Assembly: GCA_031264885.1 (NCBI GenBank)
Contig: JAISDM010000250.1
Location: 1-12,214 of the forward strand
DNA length: 12,214 nucleotides
Direction of reading: 5' to 3'
Source of the DNA: Peptococcaceae bacterium
GTDB taxonomy: Bacteria > Bacillota > Peptococcia > DRI-13 > UBA5745
The translations under genes and the position numbers were made by a program. Within the stretch, counting starts at the first letter, position 1, and each line of letters opens with the position of its first letter. The notes under the pieces were generated by a model. The model saw nothing but the letters and a program-made list of their open reading frames with translations, made no database searches and had not been told where the DNA came from. Shown here one piece after another: positions 1-6,121 of the stretch.

Positions 1-101
1 CCGTCGGCAAAGGCGACTACATTTTTCCCCATTTGAGTCAAATATTCAAAAGTTTTCTTCGTTTGAAGAGAATTTACACCATAAATAATAATGTTCTCCA
101 T
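1..101 (-). CDS. Partial gene: protein with an N-terminal Rossmann-like strand-loop-helix (5' end only)
   Basis: This is the start of a gene that runs off the left edge; only about 33 residues are visible. Translation from the ATG at 101 begins MENIIIYGVNSLQ and stays open to base 1, with no stop. A purine-rich ribosome binding site (GAGGG) sits nine bases upstream. The hydrophobic strand IIIYG, a helix and a second strand VVAFAD resemble the opening of the FkbM-type methyltransferase in this window (MEKVYLYGAGAFG, later VAGYVD). The dinucleotide-type glycines after the first one are missing here (GVNSLQ instead of GAGAFG). It lies 42 bases after the last radical SAM gene and is probably co-transcribed with it. 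Base composition falls to about 35% GC, well below its neighbour. The product may be another fused methyltransferase, or a different protein with the same front domain; the visible part cannot decide. Confidence 0.6.
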   Translation of the reverse strand, partial: MENIIIYGVNSLQTKKTFEYLTQMGKNVVAFAD

Positions 102-110
102 TTCACCGGT

Positions 111-116
111 CCCTCT
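111..116 (-). promoter_or_regulatory. Ribosome binding site supporting the left-edge gene
   Basis: On the minus strand this reads AGAGGG, nine bases before the ATG at 101. It is the main reason for accepting the short open frame at the window edge as a real gene start. Confidence 0.55.
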
Positions 117-143
117 ATAAGAATGAGCAATATTTCCGAAATT

Positions 144-1166
144 TCATTCCCCTTTGCTGATCTTTCCCATAATCTCCTCCGTATTGCCGTCCAAAACATC
201 CAACGGATGGCTGACATCGTCAGGCGCGCAGCAAACGGAGCATCCACGCAGCTCCTCCTTCTCACCGCGCAGCAACCGAATACGGAACTGGCGCAGCGCC
301 TCGTGATTCCACATCTCACTTAAAACCGAATCGTGTACATTCCCAAGCGACAGCGGCTTATAAATCGCGTCGCAGGGCTGCACACCGCCGTCCGGCCACA
401 CAGCCAGCGAGAAAAACGCCAGGGGGCACACCTTACGCGGCGCGTGAGCGTTGCCGTAACGGTCATACATATATGTACGCGTCCCGGCGGCGGCGGAAAC
501 GGGCACCGCGTGATATACCGGCTGGACATGCTCCACATACATACGGTCACACATGCCGTCAAAAATCCTGTAAAACGCCTCTTCCCCCTCTTCCGGCAGT
601 GAGATATCCATGATTTTTATAAACAGTTCCATCCCCGGCTTCTTGCGCGTATAGAAATATTCCAGCCGCTCAAGAAAGCGGTCAAAGTCCAAGGCCACGC
701 TACAGGTCTTGCGATACGCGTCCGAACTCAGCCCCTGGAGCGACACACGCAAATTCGTCAAGCCGGACGCGATCAATTCGTCCGTCAGCTCCCGCGTCAG
801 CAAGCTGGCATTGGAAATAATCTCGATCCGCCGCGCGATTTTCGCTGCTGACGCCAGAGATATCATCTCCGGCAAGTCGCGGTTAAGCAATGGCTCACCG
901 TGACCCATAAACGACAGAAGCTTATACGGCGCGAAGGATTTGCTTTGTTCAACGACGAGCGCCATCGTCTCAAGCCCCATGGACGACCTGTCCATCCCAT
1001 AGGTTTTTTCCAAACCCGCCGTGCCCAAGCTTTGGGCGCAGTAGGAACATCTGAAATTGCAGCGATTTGTGGGGAACACATTCAGCGTGAACGGAGAGGC
1101 CAGCGGCGCCGCTTTTGCCAGCGGCACACGGTCCTCCGCGCCGGATATGGGTTTGATCACCGCCAT
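144..1166 (-). CDS. Radical SAM/SPASM protein, paralog C
   Basis: The 340-residue protein has a radical SAM cysteine triad CNFRCSYC (C36, C40, C43), the GHGEPL motif near residue 88 and a C-terminal SPASM-type region. That region has C247, C265, the conserved GN...MW segment near 275-286, and C309, C312 and C313, as expected for auxiliary iron-sulfur ligation. The family cleaves S-adenosylmethionine to start radical chemistry; SPASM members modify peptides or small molecules such as aminoglycoside sugars. I chose the ATG at 1166 because GGAGG lies eight bases upstream; an upstream in-frame TTG at 1211 overlaps the previous stop but lacks a comparable site. It shares VSLQGLS and the FIKIMD block with the two radical SAM genes upstream, and is closest to its direct neighbour. 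Context (FkbM, glycosyltransferase, sugar-nucleotide genes) suggests a glycan or sugar substrate. That is inference, and the reaction is unknown. Confidence 0.9.
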   Translation of the reverse strand: MAVIKPISGAEDRVPLAKAAPLASPFTLNVFPTNRCNFRCSYCAQSLGTAGLEKTYGMDRSSMGLETMALVVEQSKSFAPYKLLSFMGHGEPLLNRDLPEMISLASAAKIARRIEIISNASLLTRELTDELIASGLTNLRVSLQGLSSDAYRKTCSVALDFDRFLERLEYFYTRKKPGMELFIKIMDISLPEEGEEAFYRIFDGMCDRMYVEHVQPVYHAVPVSAAAGTRTYMYDRYGNAHAPRKVCPLAFFSLAVWPDGGVQPCDAIYKPLSLGNVHDSVLSEMWNHEALRQFRIRLLRGEKEELRGCSVCCAPDDVSHPLDVLDGNTEEIMGKISKGE

Positions 1167-1174
1167 CAATACAT

Positions 1175-1179
1175 CCTCC
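1175..1179 (-). promoter_or_regulatory. Ribosome binding site deciding the start of radical SAM paralog C
   Basis: GGAGG on the minus strand, eight bases before the ATG at 1166. It favours that ATG over the longer TTG reading at 1211. Confidence 0.7.
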
Positions 1180-1207
1180 GTTATTCTTCCCTTTATACAA
1201 ATTCGGC

Positions 1208-2191
1208 TCAATATAGCTTAAACAGCCGTTCCCGGTATTCATCCAAATAATCGCCTTGCTGCATACCGTAATCGGGAACGGCGCATTTGGCGCAGACCGG
1301 GTTCTCTGAACGGCTGCGGATCAGCATCCGCAAGAAGCGCCCGCGCGTCTCACCGTTCCACATTTGGAACAAGTTCGCTTCCTTCACATTGCCATAGATC
1401 ACAGGCGGCTCAATCGAACAGCATCCGGTCACATCCCCGTTTGGCAAGACCACCAGCATATAAAAAGGCATCGCGCAAATATGAACGTGTCTCGCCTGCC
1501 CCTCGCCATGTTTGGTATGACTCAGGCTGCCCCCCATCGCGCTGTGATCAATCTGTTCAATGAACGGAAACAGGTATTCCACCGCCGCCGTATGACACAA
1601 AGGGTCAAAAACCTCATGGAACCCTGCGGCGTCTTCCGGTTTTCGCAGCGCGATGTCCATGATTTTTATAAATACGTCCGTATGCTGTTTGTTGCGATAA
1701 AAATATGCCAGATTGGATAAAAAATCCCCAAAATCAAGCTTGACGGCGCAAACCCGCTCATAGTCCTCCGCGCTCAATCCCTGAAGCGACACACGCAAGC
1801 GATCCAGTCCCGCTTGGATCAATCTGTCCGATAATTCCAGCGTTAACAGCGAACCATTGGTCACGATTTCCACCCGTTTCGCCGCGTTCCGGCGTTTGGC
1901 GCAGCCAATCATTTCGTCTATGCGGGGATGGGTCAGCGGTTCGCCGTGTCCGGCAAAAATCATCGCTTCGGGACGCGCCGGAAACGCTCCAAGATCATCA
2001 ACCGCTTTTTGGAAAATATCCAACGGCATCTGCTGTTTCTCAAATCCGATTTGTCTTTGCTGTTCACTGTCGAGGCATTGTACACAATACTCACATCGGA
2101 AATTGCAATAATACGATGGAAATATATGCGCGGAAAACGGCGCGGCAAGCGGCAAATGATCTATAAGTGAGACACGAACCGGTTTTGACAC
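1208..2191 (-). CDS. Radical SAM/SPASM protein, paralog B
   Basis: The 327-residue protein has the radical SAM triad CNFRCEYC (C29, C33, C36), GHGEPL at about 81-86, and a SPASM-like C-terminus with C239, C257, C258, a GN...MW segment around 267-278, then C300 and C303. The start is taken as GTG at 2191, since GGAGGG lies five bases upstream. This gives a 31-base overlap with the end of the FkbM-type gene; a longer reading to 2239 would overlap far more and has no such site. It is the nearest relative of the following paralog: both encode RVSLQGLS and FIKIMDI, and a 17-base stretch is identical (607-623 and 1656-1672), which suggests an old tandem duplication. An extra cysteine (C39) follows the triad. 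The substrate cannot be told. A role in modifying a sugar or glycan is inferred from the neighbours; a peptide substrate is the main alternative. Confidence 0.9.
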   Translation of the reverse strand: MSKPVRVSLIDHLPLAAPFSAHIFPSYYCNFRCEYCVQCLDSEQQRQIGFEKQQMPLDIFQKAVDDLGAFPARPEAMIFAGHGEPLTHPRIDEMIGCAKRRNAAKRVEIVTNGSLLTLELSDRLIQAGLDRLRVSLQGLSAEDYERVCAVKLDFGDFLSNLAYFYRNKQHTDVFIKIMDIALRKPEDAAGFHEVFDPLCHTAAVEYLFPFIEQIDHSAMGGSLSHTKHGEGQARHVHICAMPFYMLVVLPNGDVTGCCSIEPPVIYGNVKEANLFQMWNGETRGRFLRMLIRSRSENPVCAKCAVPDYGMQQGDYLDEYRERLFKLY

Positions 2192-3228
2192 AATGACCCT
2201 CCGATCTCGGTAGCGTACAGCACCGTTTCCATGGAACAAGAGCTATGGGTCCGCATGTAGAACGAATAGCCGGGATTCAACTCCGCCAACAACAGCGGGA
2301 TTTCCCAATAGTCGCTGACATAGTGGTAAACGCATACGGCCAAGTCAGGTTTCGCGCGGCGAATCAGATTTTTCGCGCCGCAAAGGGCGTCTCGTTCCGC
2401 GCCTTCTATATCCATCTTGATCATCGTCGGCTCAAACGCGGTCAGCGCGTCGTCCAGCCGGATCATTTGCGCCGCCGCGCCGCCGCCGTCCGCTGTGACG
2501 CCGGAACCGTAATCCCCGGTTATGGACGTCATCCGATGATCGCTGCCAACCGCGCAGGGAAAGAGAAACAACTGTTTCAGCCGCCGCCTGCTCTTTGCCG
2601 CGACAGCGGAAAGCATGGCGAAAAGTTCGGTTTCCGGTTCAAAGCCAATATAAGTATCCACATCGCCGATGTTGTTTAACAGTTCTCGGAGCGTGTCCCC
2701 CGTATACGCTCCGCAGTCCACAAATCTGCCGTACCCCTTCGTCAGCGGGACATCTTCAGGGAAATATTGACGGCAATTCACGCTTTCCACACAGTCGGAA
2801 TAGTCGCGTCTCATATGCGCCGCCACATTGCGTTCAAATATCTCCACACTGTGCGCGTCGCATAACAGCTTTTTCGCGGCGTGAATACGCTCGGTATGAT
2901 GGCCGCGCCCACATTCGTATGAGTTCTTGTCAAAGGGTACTTCCGACGCGCGAATGGACTGGCCGTCGATGATCCGCGCGTGCCCTGCCTGTTTTAGGGC
3001 GCGAAACAATGATTCGCGGTTTTCTTTCGTCATGACAATCGACACAATCAGCGGCAATTCATATTCAATACATGGAGCGGATGGCTTAAATACCGGTACG
3101 CCCAACAGAGTCTGTCCGTCATAGGCGTTACGGTCAACATAACCGGCGACTTCAATCCCGCGCCGGGTCAGCATGCCGAACATCTGTCTCCCAAACGCTC
3201 CTGCTCCGTATAAATATACTTTTTCCAA
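2161..3228 (-). CDS. FkbM-type methyltransferase with an N-terminal Rossmann-like domain
   Basis: The 355-residue protein appears to have two parts. Residues 1 to about 95 form a Rossmann-like unit opening with YGAGAFG and continuing to VAGYVDRN, as in the N-terminal nucleotide-binding fold of PglD-like sugar acetyltransferases and related fusions. Residues about 165-345 match the FkbM methyltransferase family: SAM-binding motif FVDCGAYTGDT (169-179), acidic IGFEPE (194-199), and the hallmark KMDIEGAE (271-278). FkbM enzymes usually O-methylate hydroxyls in natural products and glycans. The start is TTG at 3228, supported by AGGAGG eight bases upstream; three bases separate it from the previous stop. 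It sits between radical SAM paralogs A and B. A function in methylating a sugar of the surface glycan is inferred. What the N-terminal domain binds is unknown. Confidence 0.85.
   Translation of the reverse strand: MEKVYLYGAGAFGRQMFGMLTRRGIEVAGYVDRNAYDGQTLLGVPVFKPSAPCIEYELPLIVSIVMTKENRESLFRALKQAGHARIIDGQSIRASEVPFDKNSYECGRGHHTERIHAAKKLLCDAHSVEIFERNVAAHMRRDYSDCVESVNCRQYFPEDVPLTKGYGRFVDCGAYTGDTLRELLNNIGDVDTYIGFEPETELFAMLSAVAAKSRRRLKQLFLFPCAVGSDHRMTSITGDYGSGVTADGGGAAAQMIRLDDALTAFEPTMIKMDIEGAERDALCGAKNLIRRAKPDLAVCVYHYVSDYWEIPLLLAELNPGYSFYMRTHSSCSMETVLYATEIGGSLCQNRFVSHL
2197..2202 (-). promoter_or_regulatory. Ribosome binding site deciding a GTG start (radical SAM paralog B)
   Basis: GGAGGG on the minus strand, five bases before the GTG at 2191. 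It lies inside the 3' end of the upstream FkbM-type gene, which implies translational coupling. Confidence 0.65.
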
Positions 3229-3231
3229 GGA

Positions 3232-4257
3232 TCAGCCCTCCTGGAATCGCGTCAGCATCTCTTCTCTGCAATCGTCCAGCCATTCGGCCGGGTCAGTGAT
3301 ACATACCACCGAAGAACACTCGGCGCAGGGCGCGAATGTCCTATAACCGCTCAGAAGATTAGCGCGCAGCAATTCCCCGCGTTTGTTTCCGTTCCAAATC
3401 TCGCTCAGATCCTGAGTATGAAGATTGCCCATCGAAAAACTGCCAGGCAATCCCGGCGTGGAACATGGAAATGTGTCGCCGTCGATGTTCACCTGCAAGA
3501 AATAATACATCACACCGCATACTTCACGGTACGCAAACGGCTCTCCGTTCATATTCAGGGAACGGTCGGCTTTTCCGCCATGGTCGCCCATCTGCTTCTC
3601 CATGACGACCAGGTGTTCCACATAAATCGCGTCGCAGATACTGCCAAACTTCTCGAAAAATGTCTCGCGCTCAGATTGGTTTTGTAAATTAGCGTCAATA
3701 ATTTTAATAAAAACCTCCGTACTTTTTCGATGTTCGTATAAGTATCGGATATGGTTGATATATCGCTCCATGTCCACCGGTGTACCCGCTATTTCCCGAT
3801 ACCGCCCGCTTGTCAATCCCTGCACGGATATCTGTATACGATTGATGCCCGAATCTATAAGCTCATCGGCAAGTTTCGGCGTCAGCGCCACGGCATTCGT
3901 TATGATGTCGTTGCGGCCGCTGAAGCCGGCCTTTCGCAAACGGCGCGCCATTTCCCCCAGATTGGGATTCATCAGCGGCTCGCCCAGCCCCGAAAATGTA
4001 ATCCGTTTGGGCTGCTCCGGGAAACACATCACGCCGTCAACAATCTTGTCCCACAGAGCCATATCCAGATGCGCGATGCTAAAACCGGTTTTGGCGAACT
4101 CCCCGTTTGCGTCGTCACGGGTCGAATGCATGCAATAGAAACATTTCAAGTTGCAGCAGCGGGTCGGTTCAACGTACATCCCAAAAGGCCCGGACAGCGG
4201 AATGACATCCCGTAAGTTTGTTCTTTTGATATCGTAAGAAGGTTTAATTTGCGCCAT
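3232..4257 (-). CDS. Radical SAM/SPASM protein, paralog A
   Basis: The 341-residue protein has CNLKCFYC (C35, C39, C42), a GLGEPL segment at about 90-95 and a SPASM-like C-terminus with C247, C265, GN...IW (278-288), C311, C314 and C319. The start is the ATG at 4257: GAGGA lies eight bases upstream, and this gives only a 14-base overlap with the glycosyltransferase gene. A longer reading to 4434 would add about 59 residues lying wholly inside that gene. It carries SVQGLT and FIKIID where the other two have SLQGLS and FIKIMD, so it is the more distant of the three. C247 and C265 fall at the same numbers as in paralog C. As the first of the three after the glycosyltransferase, it is probably made from the same transcript. 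The reaction is unknown. Peptide modification is possible, but no precursor gene is near. Confidence 0.9.
   Translation of the reverse strand: MAQIKPSYDIKRTNLRDVIPLSGPFGMYVEPTRCCNLKCFYCMHSTRDDANGEFAKTGFSIAHLDMALWDKIVDGVMCFPEQPKRITFSGLGEPLMNPNLGEMARRLRKAGFSGRNDIITNAVALTPKLADELIDSGINRIQISVQGLTSGRYREIAGTPVDMERYINHIRYLYEHRKSTEVFIKIIDANLQNQSERETFFEKFGSICDAIYVEHLVVMEKQMGDHGGKADRSLNMNGEPFAYREVCGVMYYFLQVNIDGDTFPCSTPGLPGSFSMGNLHTQDLSEIWNGNKRGELLRANLLSGYRTFAPCAECSSVVCITDPAEWLDDCREEMLTRFQEG
3237..3242 (-). promoter_or_regulatory. Ribosome binding site deciding a TTG start (FkbM-type gene)
   Basis: AGGAGG on the minus strand, eight bases before the TTG at 3228. It is embedded in the last codons of the upstream radical SAM gene. 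Confidence 0.7.
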
Positions 4258-5335
4258 AGCCACTGTCCTCTTTAGATTGAAACTTTGATTGAAATCGCCG
4301 CGGTTTCTTGGGAAGCGCCGCCATTTCTTCACATACGGAATCAAATCGCCGCAAATTTTCATCCGCGTTAATCGATTGAATGACATAATTTCGGCCGGCT
4401 CTCCCGATTTTTTCACGCAGCCCCTCATTTTCATACAGACGTTTGACCAGCATGGCGTATTCTTTTGGATTCTCCGCGAGGAAACCGGATATCCCGTCCT
4501 CCAGCAGATACTTGCCGATGGGATAACGTGAAGTCACCGTCGGAATACCGGCGGCCAGCGCCTCGACTACCGCGTTCTCCGTTGTGGCGAATGTATCGGG
4601 TCGCAGCAGGTAGCCGAACACGTCAAAACTCAGCAGCAAACCCTGAACATCCTCCGTCCAGCCGACAAATTCCAAATACGGCGCCAACCCGCGTTTCACG
4701 GCGTCGCCGATCAATTCCCGCGACGCTTCTCCCGCAACGACCAAACGGCAGTCCGGGATTTCTTTGACGACCTCTTCACAGTAATCCAGATAATCCGGCG
4801 GCAATTTTTTGTATGTCGGCGTTCCGATAAAACCGATCGTAAATCTCTCGGCGCACTGAGTGTAACTGCTCTTATATCGCGCGCGCGCCGGATCGAAGTT
4901 TCCGAATCCGTGAATCAAATGAGCGCTGCTCCATCTGGGATTTTCCAATGAATAGGGCGTTGTCACCAGCAGTGCGTCGGCCTCCTCAACATAATGCTGC
5001 GGCAGAGGCGGATCGTTCAAACCGTTCTTATGCGCCCAGATCGCCATTCGGCACGGGATCTGCGGGAAACCCGCCAAGAGCGCGTCCGTCAGCCTGTGCC
5101 CCCACCAGCTGACGACGACCACATCCGCTTCCGCTAGGTGTGGATCCAAATCTCCGCCAAAACTTATTTCTACGCCGCGGCTTTTGGAATATTCAATATG
5201 ATTCTGTTTTTGCGGCGTATCCAGCAGATATATACTGTGCGTATTGCGCCGATCCCCAGCGGCAAGCCCGCCGATCGCTTTTCCGGCGCCGGCGCCCATA
5301 TGCGCCGCGATATGCAGAATACGTTTATTCTCCAT
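4244..5335 (-). CDS. Glycosyltransferase, GT-B fold (GT4-like)
   Basis: The 363-residue protein fits a GT-B glycosyltransferase. The N-terminal half opens with a strand and a glycine-rich loop (ILHIAAHMGAGAGKA, 6-20). The C-terminal half starts near FTIGFIGTPTYKK, followed by a strand RLVVAGEAS, FVGW, and the donor-site region TENAVVEALAAGIPTVTSR. The last matches the GT4 donor-binding segment, but the first glutamate of the usual E-x7-E pattern is not at its normal place, so the donor assignment is loose. There is no signal peptide or membrane segment, so the enzyme should be cytoplasmic and possibly membrane-peripheral. It starts three bases after the cytidylyltransferase stop and overlaps the next gene by 14 bases. 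It presumably transfers one of the sugars activated here to a growing glycan; which one cannot be read from sequence. Confidence 0.8.
   Translation of the reverse strand: MENKRILHIAAHMGAGAGKAIGGLAAGDRRNTHSIYLLDTPQKQNHIEYSKSRGVEISFGGDLDPHLAEADVVVVSWWGHRLTDALLAGFPQIPCRMAIWAHKNGLNDPPLPQHYVEEADALLVTTPYSLENPRWSSAHLIHGFGNFDPARARYKSSYTQCAERFTIGFIGTPTYKKLPPDYLDYCEEVVKEIPDCRLVVAGEASRELIGDAVKRGLAPYLEFVGWTEDVQGLLLSFDVFGYLLRPDTFATTENAVVEALAAGIPTVTSRYPIGKYLLEDGISGFLAENPKEYAMLVKRLYENEGLREKIGRAGRNYVIQSINADENLRRFDSVCEEMAALPKKPRRFQSKFQSKEDSGYGAN
4266..4271 (-). promoter_or_regulatory. Ribosome binding site deciding the start of radical SAM paralog A
   Basis: AGAGGA on the minus strand, eight bases before the ATG at 4257 and inside the end of the glycosyltransferase gene. 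It argues against the longer in-frame start at 4434. Confidence 0.65.
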
Positions 5336-5338
5336 GCC

Positions 5339-6121
5339 TCATTGCCCCCAAATCTTCCAGGGAGCTTCCCCGGTCTGCCAATAATCCTCCAGCAGCATCT
5401 TATCCCGCTGGGTATCCATACACTGCCAGAATCCGTCATGCTTGTACACCCCCCGCTTGCCTTCCGCGCTGAGTCTCTCCAATGGCGCCCGCTCCAGCAC
5501 CGTACTGTCCCCGTCGATATAGCCGAATATCTCCGGCGCCACTGCCATGAAGCCCGCGTTGATCCAACCGCCGTCCTCCTTGGCCTTCTCCTGAAAGCCC
5601 ACCACAGTGGCGTCCCGATCGTTGATCTTCAGCACACCGAACCGGCCTCCCGGCTGTACGGCGGAGATTGTCGCTGTTTTGCCGGATTTCTCATGCTGCG
5701 CGATCAGAGCCGGCAACGGGATGTCACTGACCCCGTCGCCGTATGTCAGCAGAAAGGTTTCATCCTCAATATATTTTTGAACGCGTTTGACGCGTCCCCC
5801 CGTCTCGGTGGTTAACCCGGTGTCCACCACCGTCACCTTCCAGGGTTCCGCCACGTTGTTATGCACAATCATCTTATTGTCGTCCGCGAAATCGAAGGTC
5901 ACATCCGACCGGTGCAGGTAGTAGTCGGCAAAATATTCCTTGATTATGTATCCCTTGTATCCGCAGCAGATAATAAATTCCGTATAACCATAATGGGCGT
6001 AATATTTCATAATGTGCCACAATATCGGCGCCTCGCCGATCTCAATCATGGGCTTGGGCCGCAAGTGGCTCTCCTCGCTGATCCGGGTACCCAATCCCCC
6101 GGCCAAAATCACTACCTTCAT
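5339..6121 (-). CDS. rfbF: Glucose-1-phosphate cytidylyltransferase
   Basis: The 260-residue product makes CDP-glucose and pyrophosphate from CTP and glucose 1-phosphate in the cytoplasm. It has the nucleotidyltransferase signature LAGGLGTRISEE (6-17), PKPM (22-25), PILWHIMK (32-39), GYKGYIIKEYF (54-64), the conserved VDTG..T.TGGR.KR block (99-113) and the metal-site motif TYGDGVSD (126-133). Length and motif order match RfbF/DdhA well. The start overlaps the previous stop by four bases (ATGA) and has a strong AAAGGAGG site six bases upstream. The usual partners, CDP-glucose 4,6-dehydratase (rfbG) and the 3-dehydratase (rfbH), are absent from the window. They may lie outside it, or CDP-glucose may be used differently here. 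Confidence 0.92.
   Translation of the reverse strand: MKVVILAGGLGTRISEESHLRPKPMIEIGEAPILWHIMKYYAHYGYTEFIICCGYKGYIIKEYFADYYLHRSDVTFDFADDNKMIVHNNVAEPWKVTVVDTGLTTETGGRVKRVQKYIEDETFLLTYGDGVSDIPLPALIAQHEKSGKTATISAVQPGGRFGVLKINDRDATVVGFQEKAKEDGGWINAGFMAVAPEIFGYIDGDSTVLERAPLERLSAEGKRGVYKHDGFWQCMDTQRDKMLLEDYWQTGEAPWKIWGQ

Noticed and set aside
102..143. Small peptide (RiPP) precursor next to the radical SAM genes
   Set aside because: This gap and the one at 1167-1207 are only about 40 bases and hold no start-to-stop frame with a ribosome site; a precursor outside the window cannot be excluded.
144..2191. Assembly artefact explaining the similar radical SAM genes
   Set aside because: The two genes differ along most of their length, and only short coding motifs are identical, so they are diverged paralogs and not a duplicated assembly segment.
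4258..4434. Longer N-terminus for radical SAM paralog A
   Set aside because: The extra residues lie wholly inside the glycosyltransferase gene and are out of register with the paralogs; a good ribosome site supports the ATG at 4257.
5138..5815. Plus-strand open frame of 225 codons spanning two minus-strand genes
   Set aside because: It overlaps the well-supported RfbF and glycosyltransferase genes and shows no domain.
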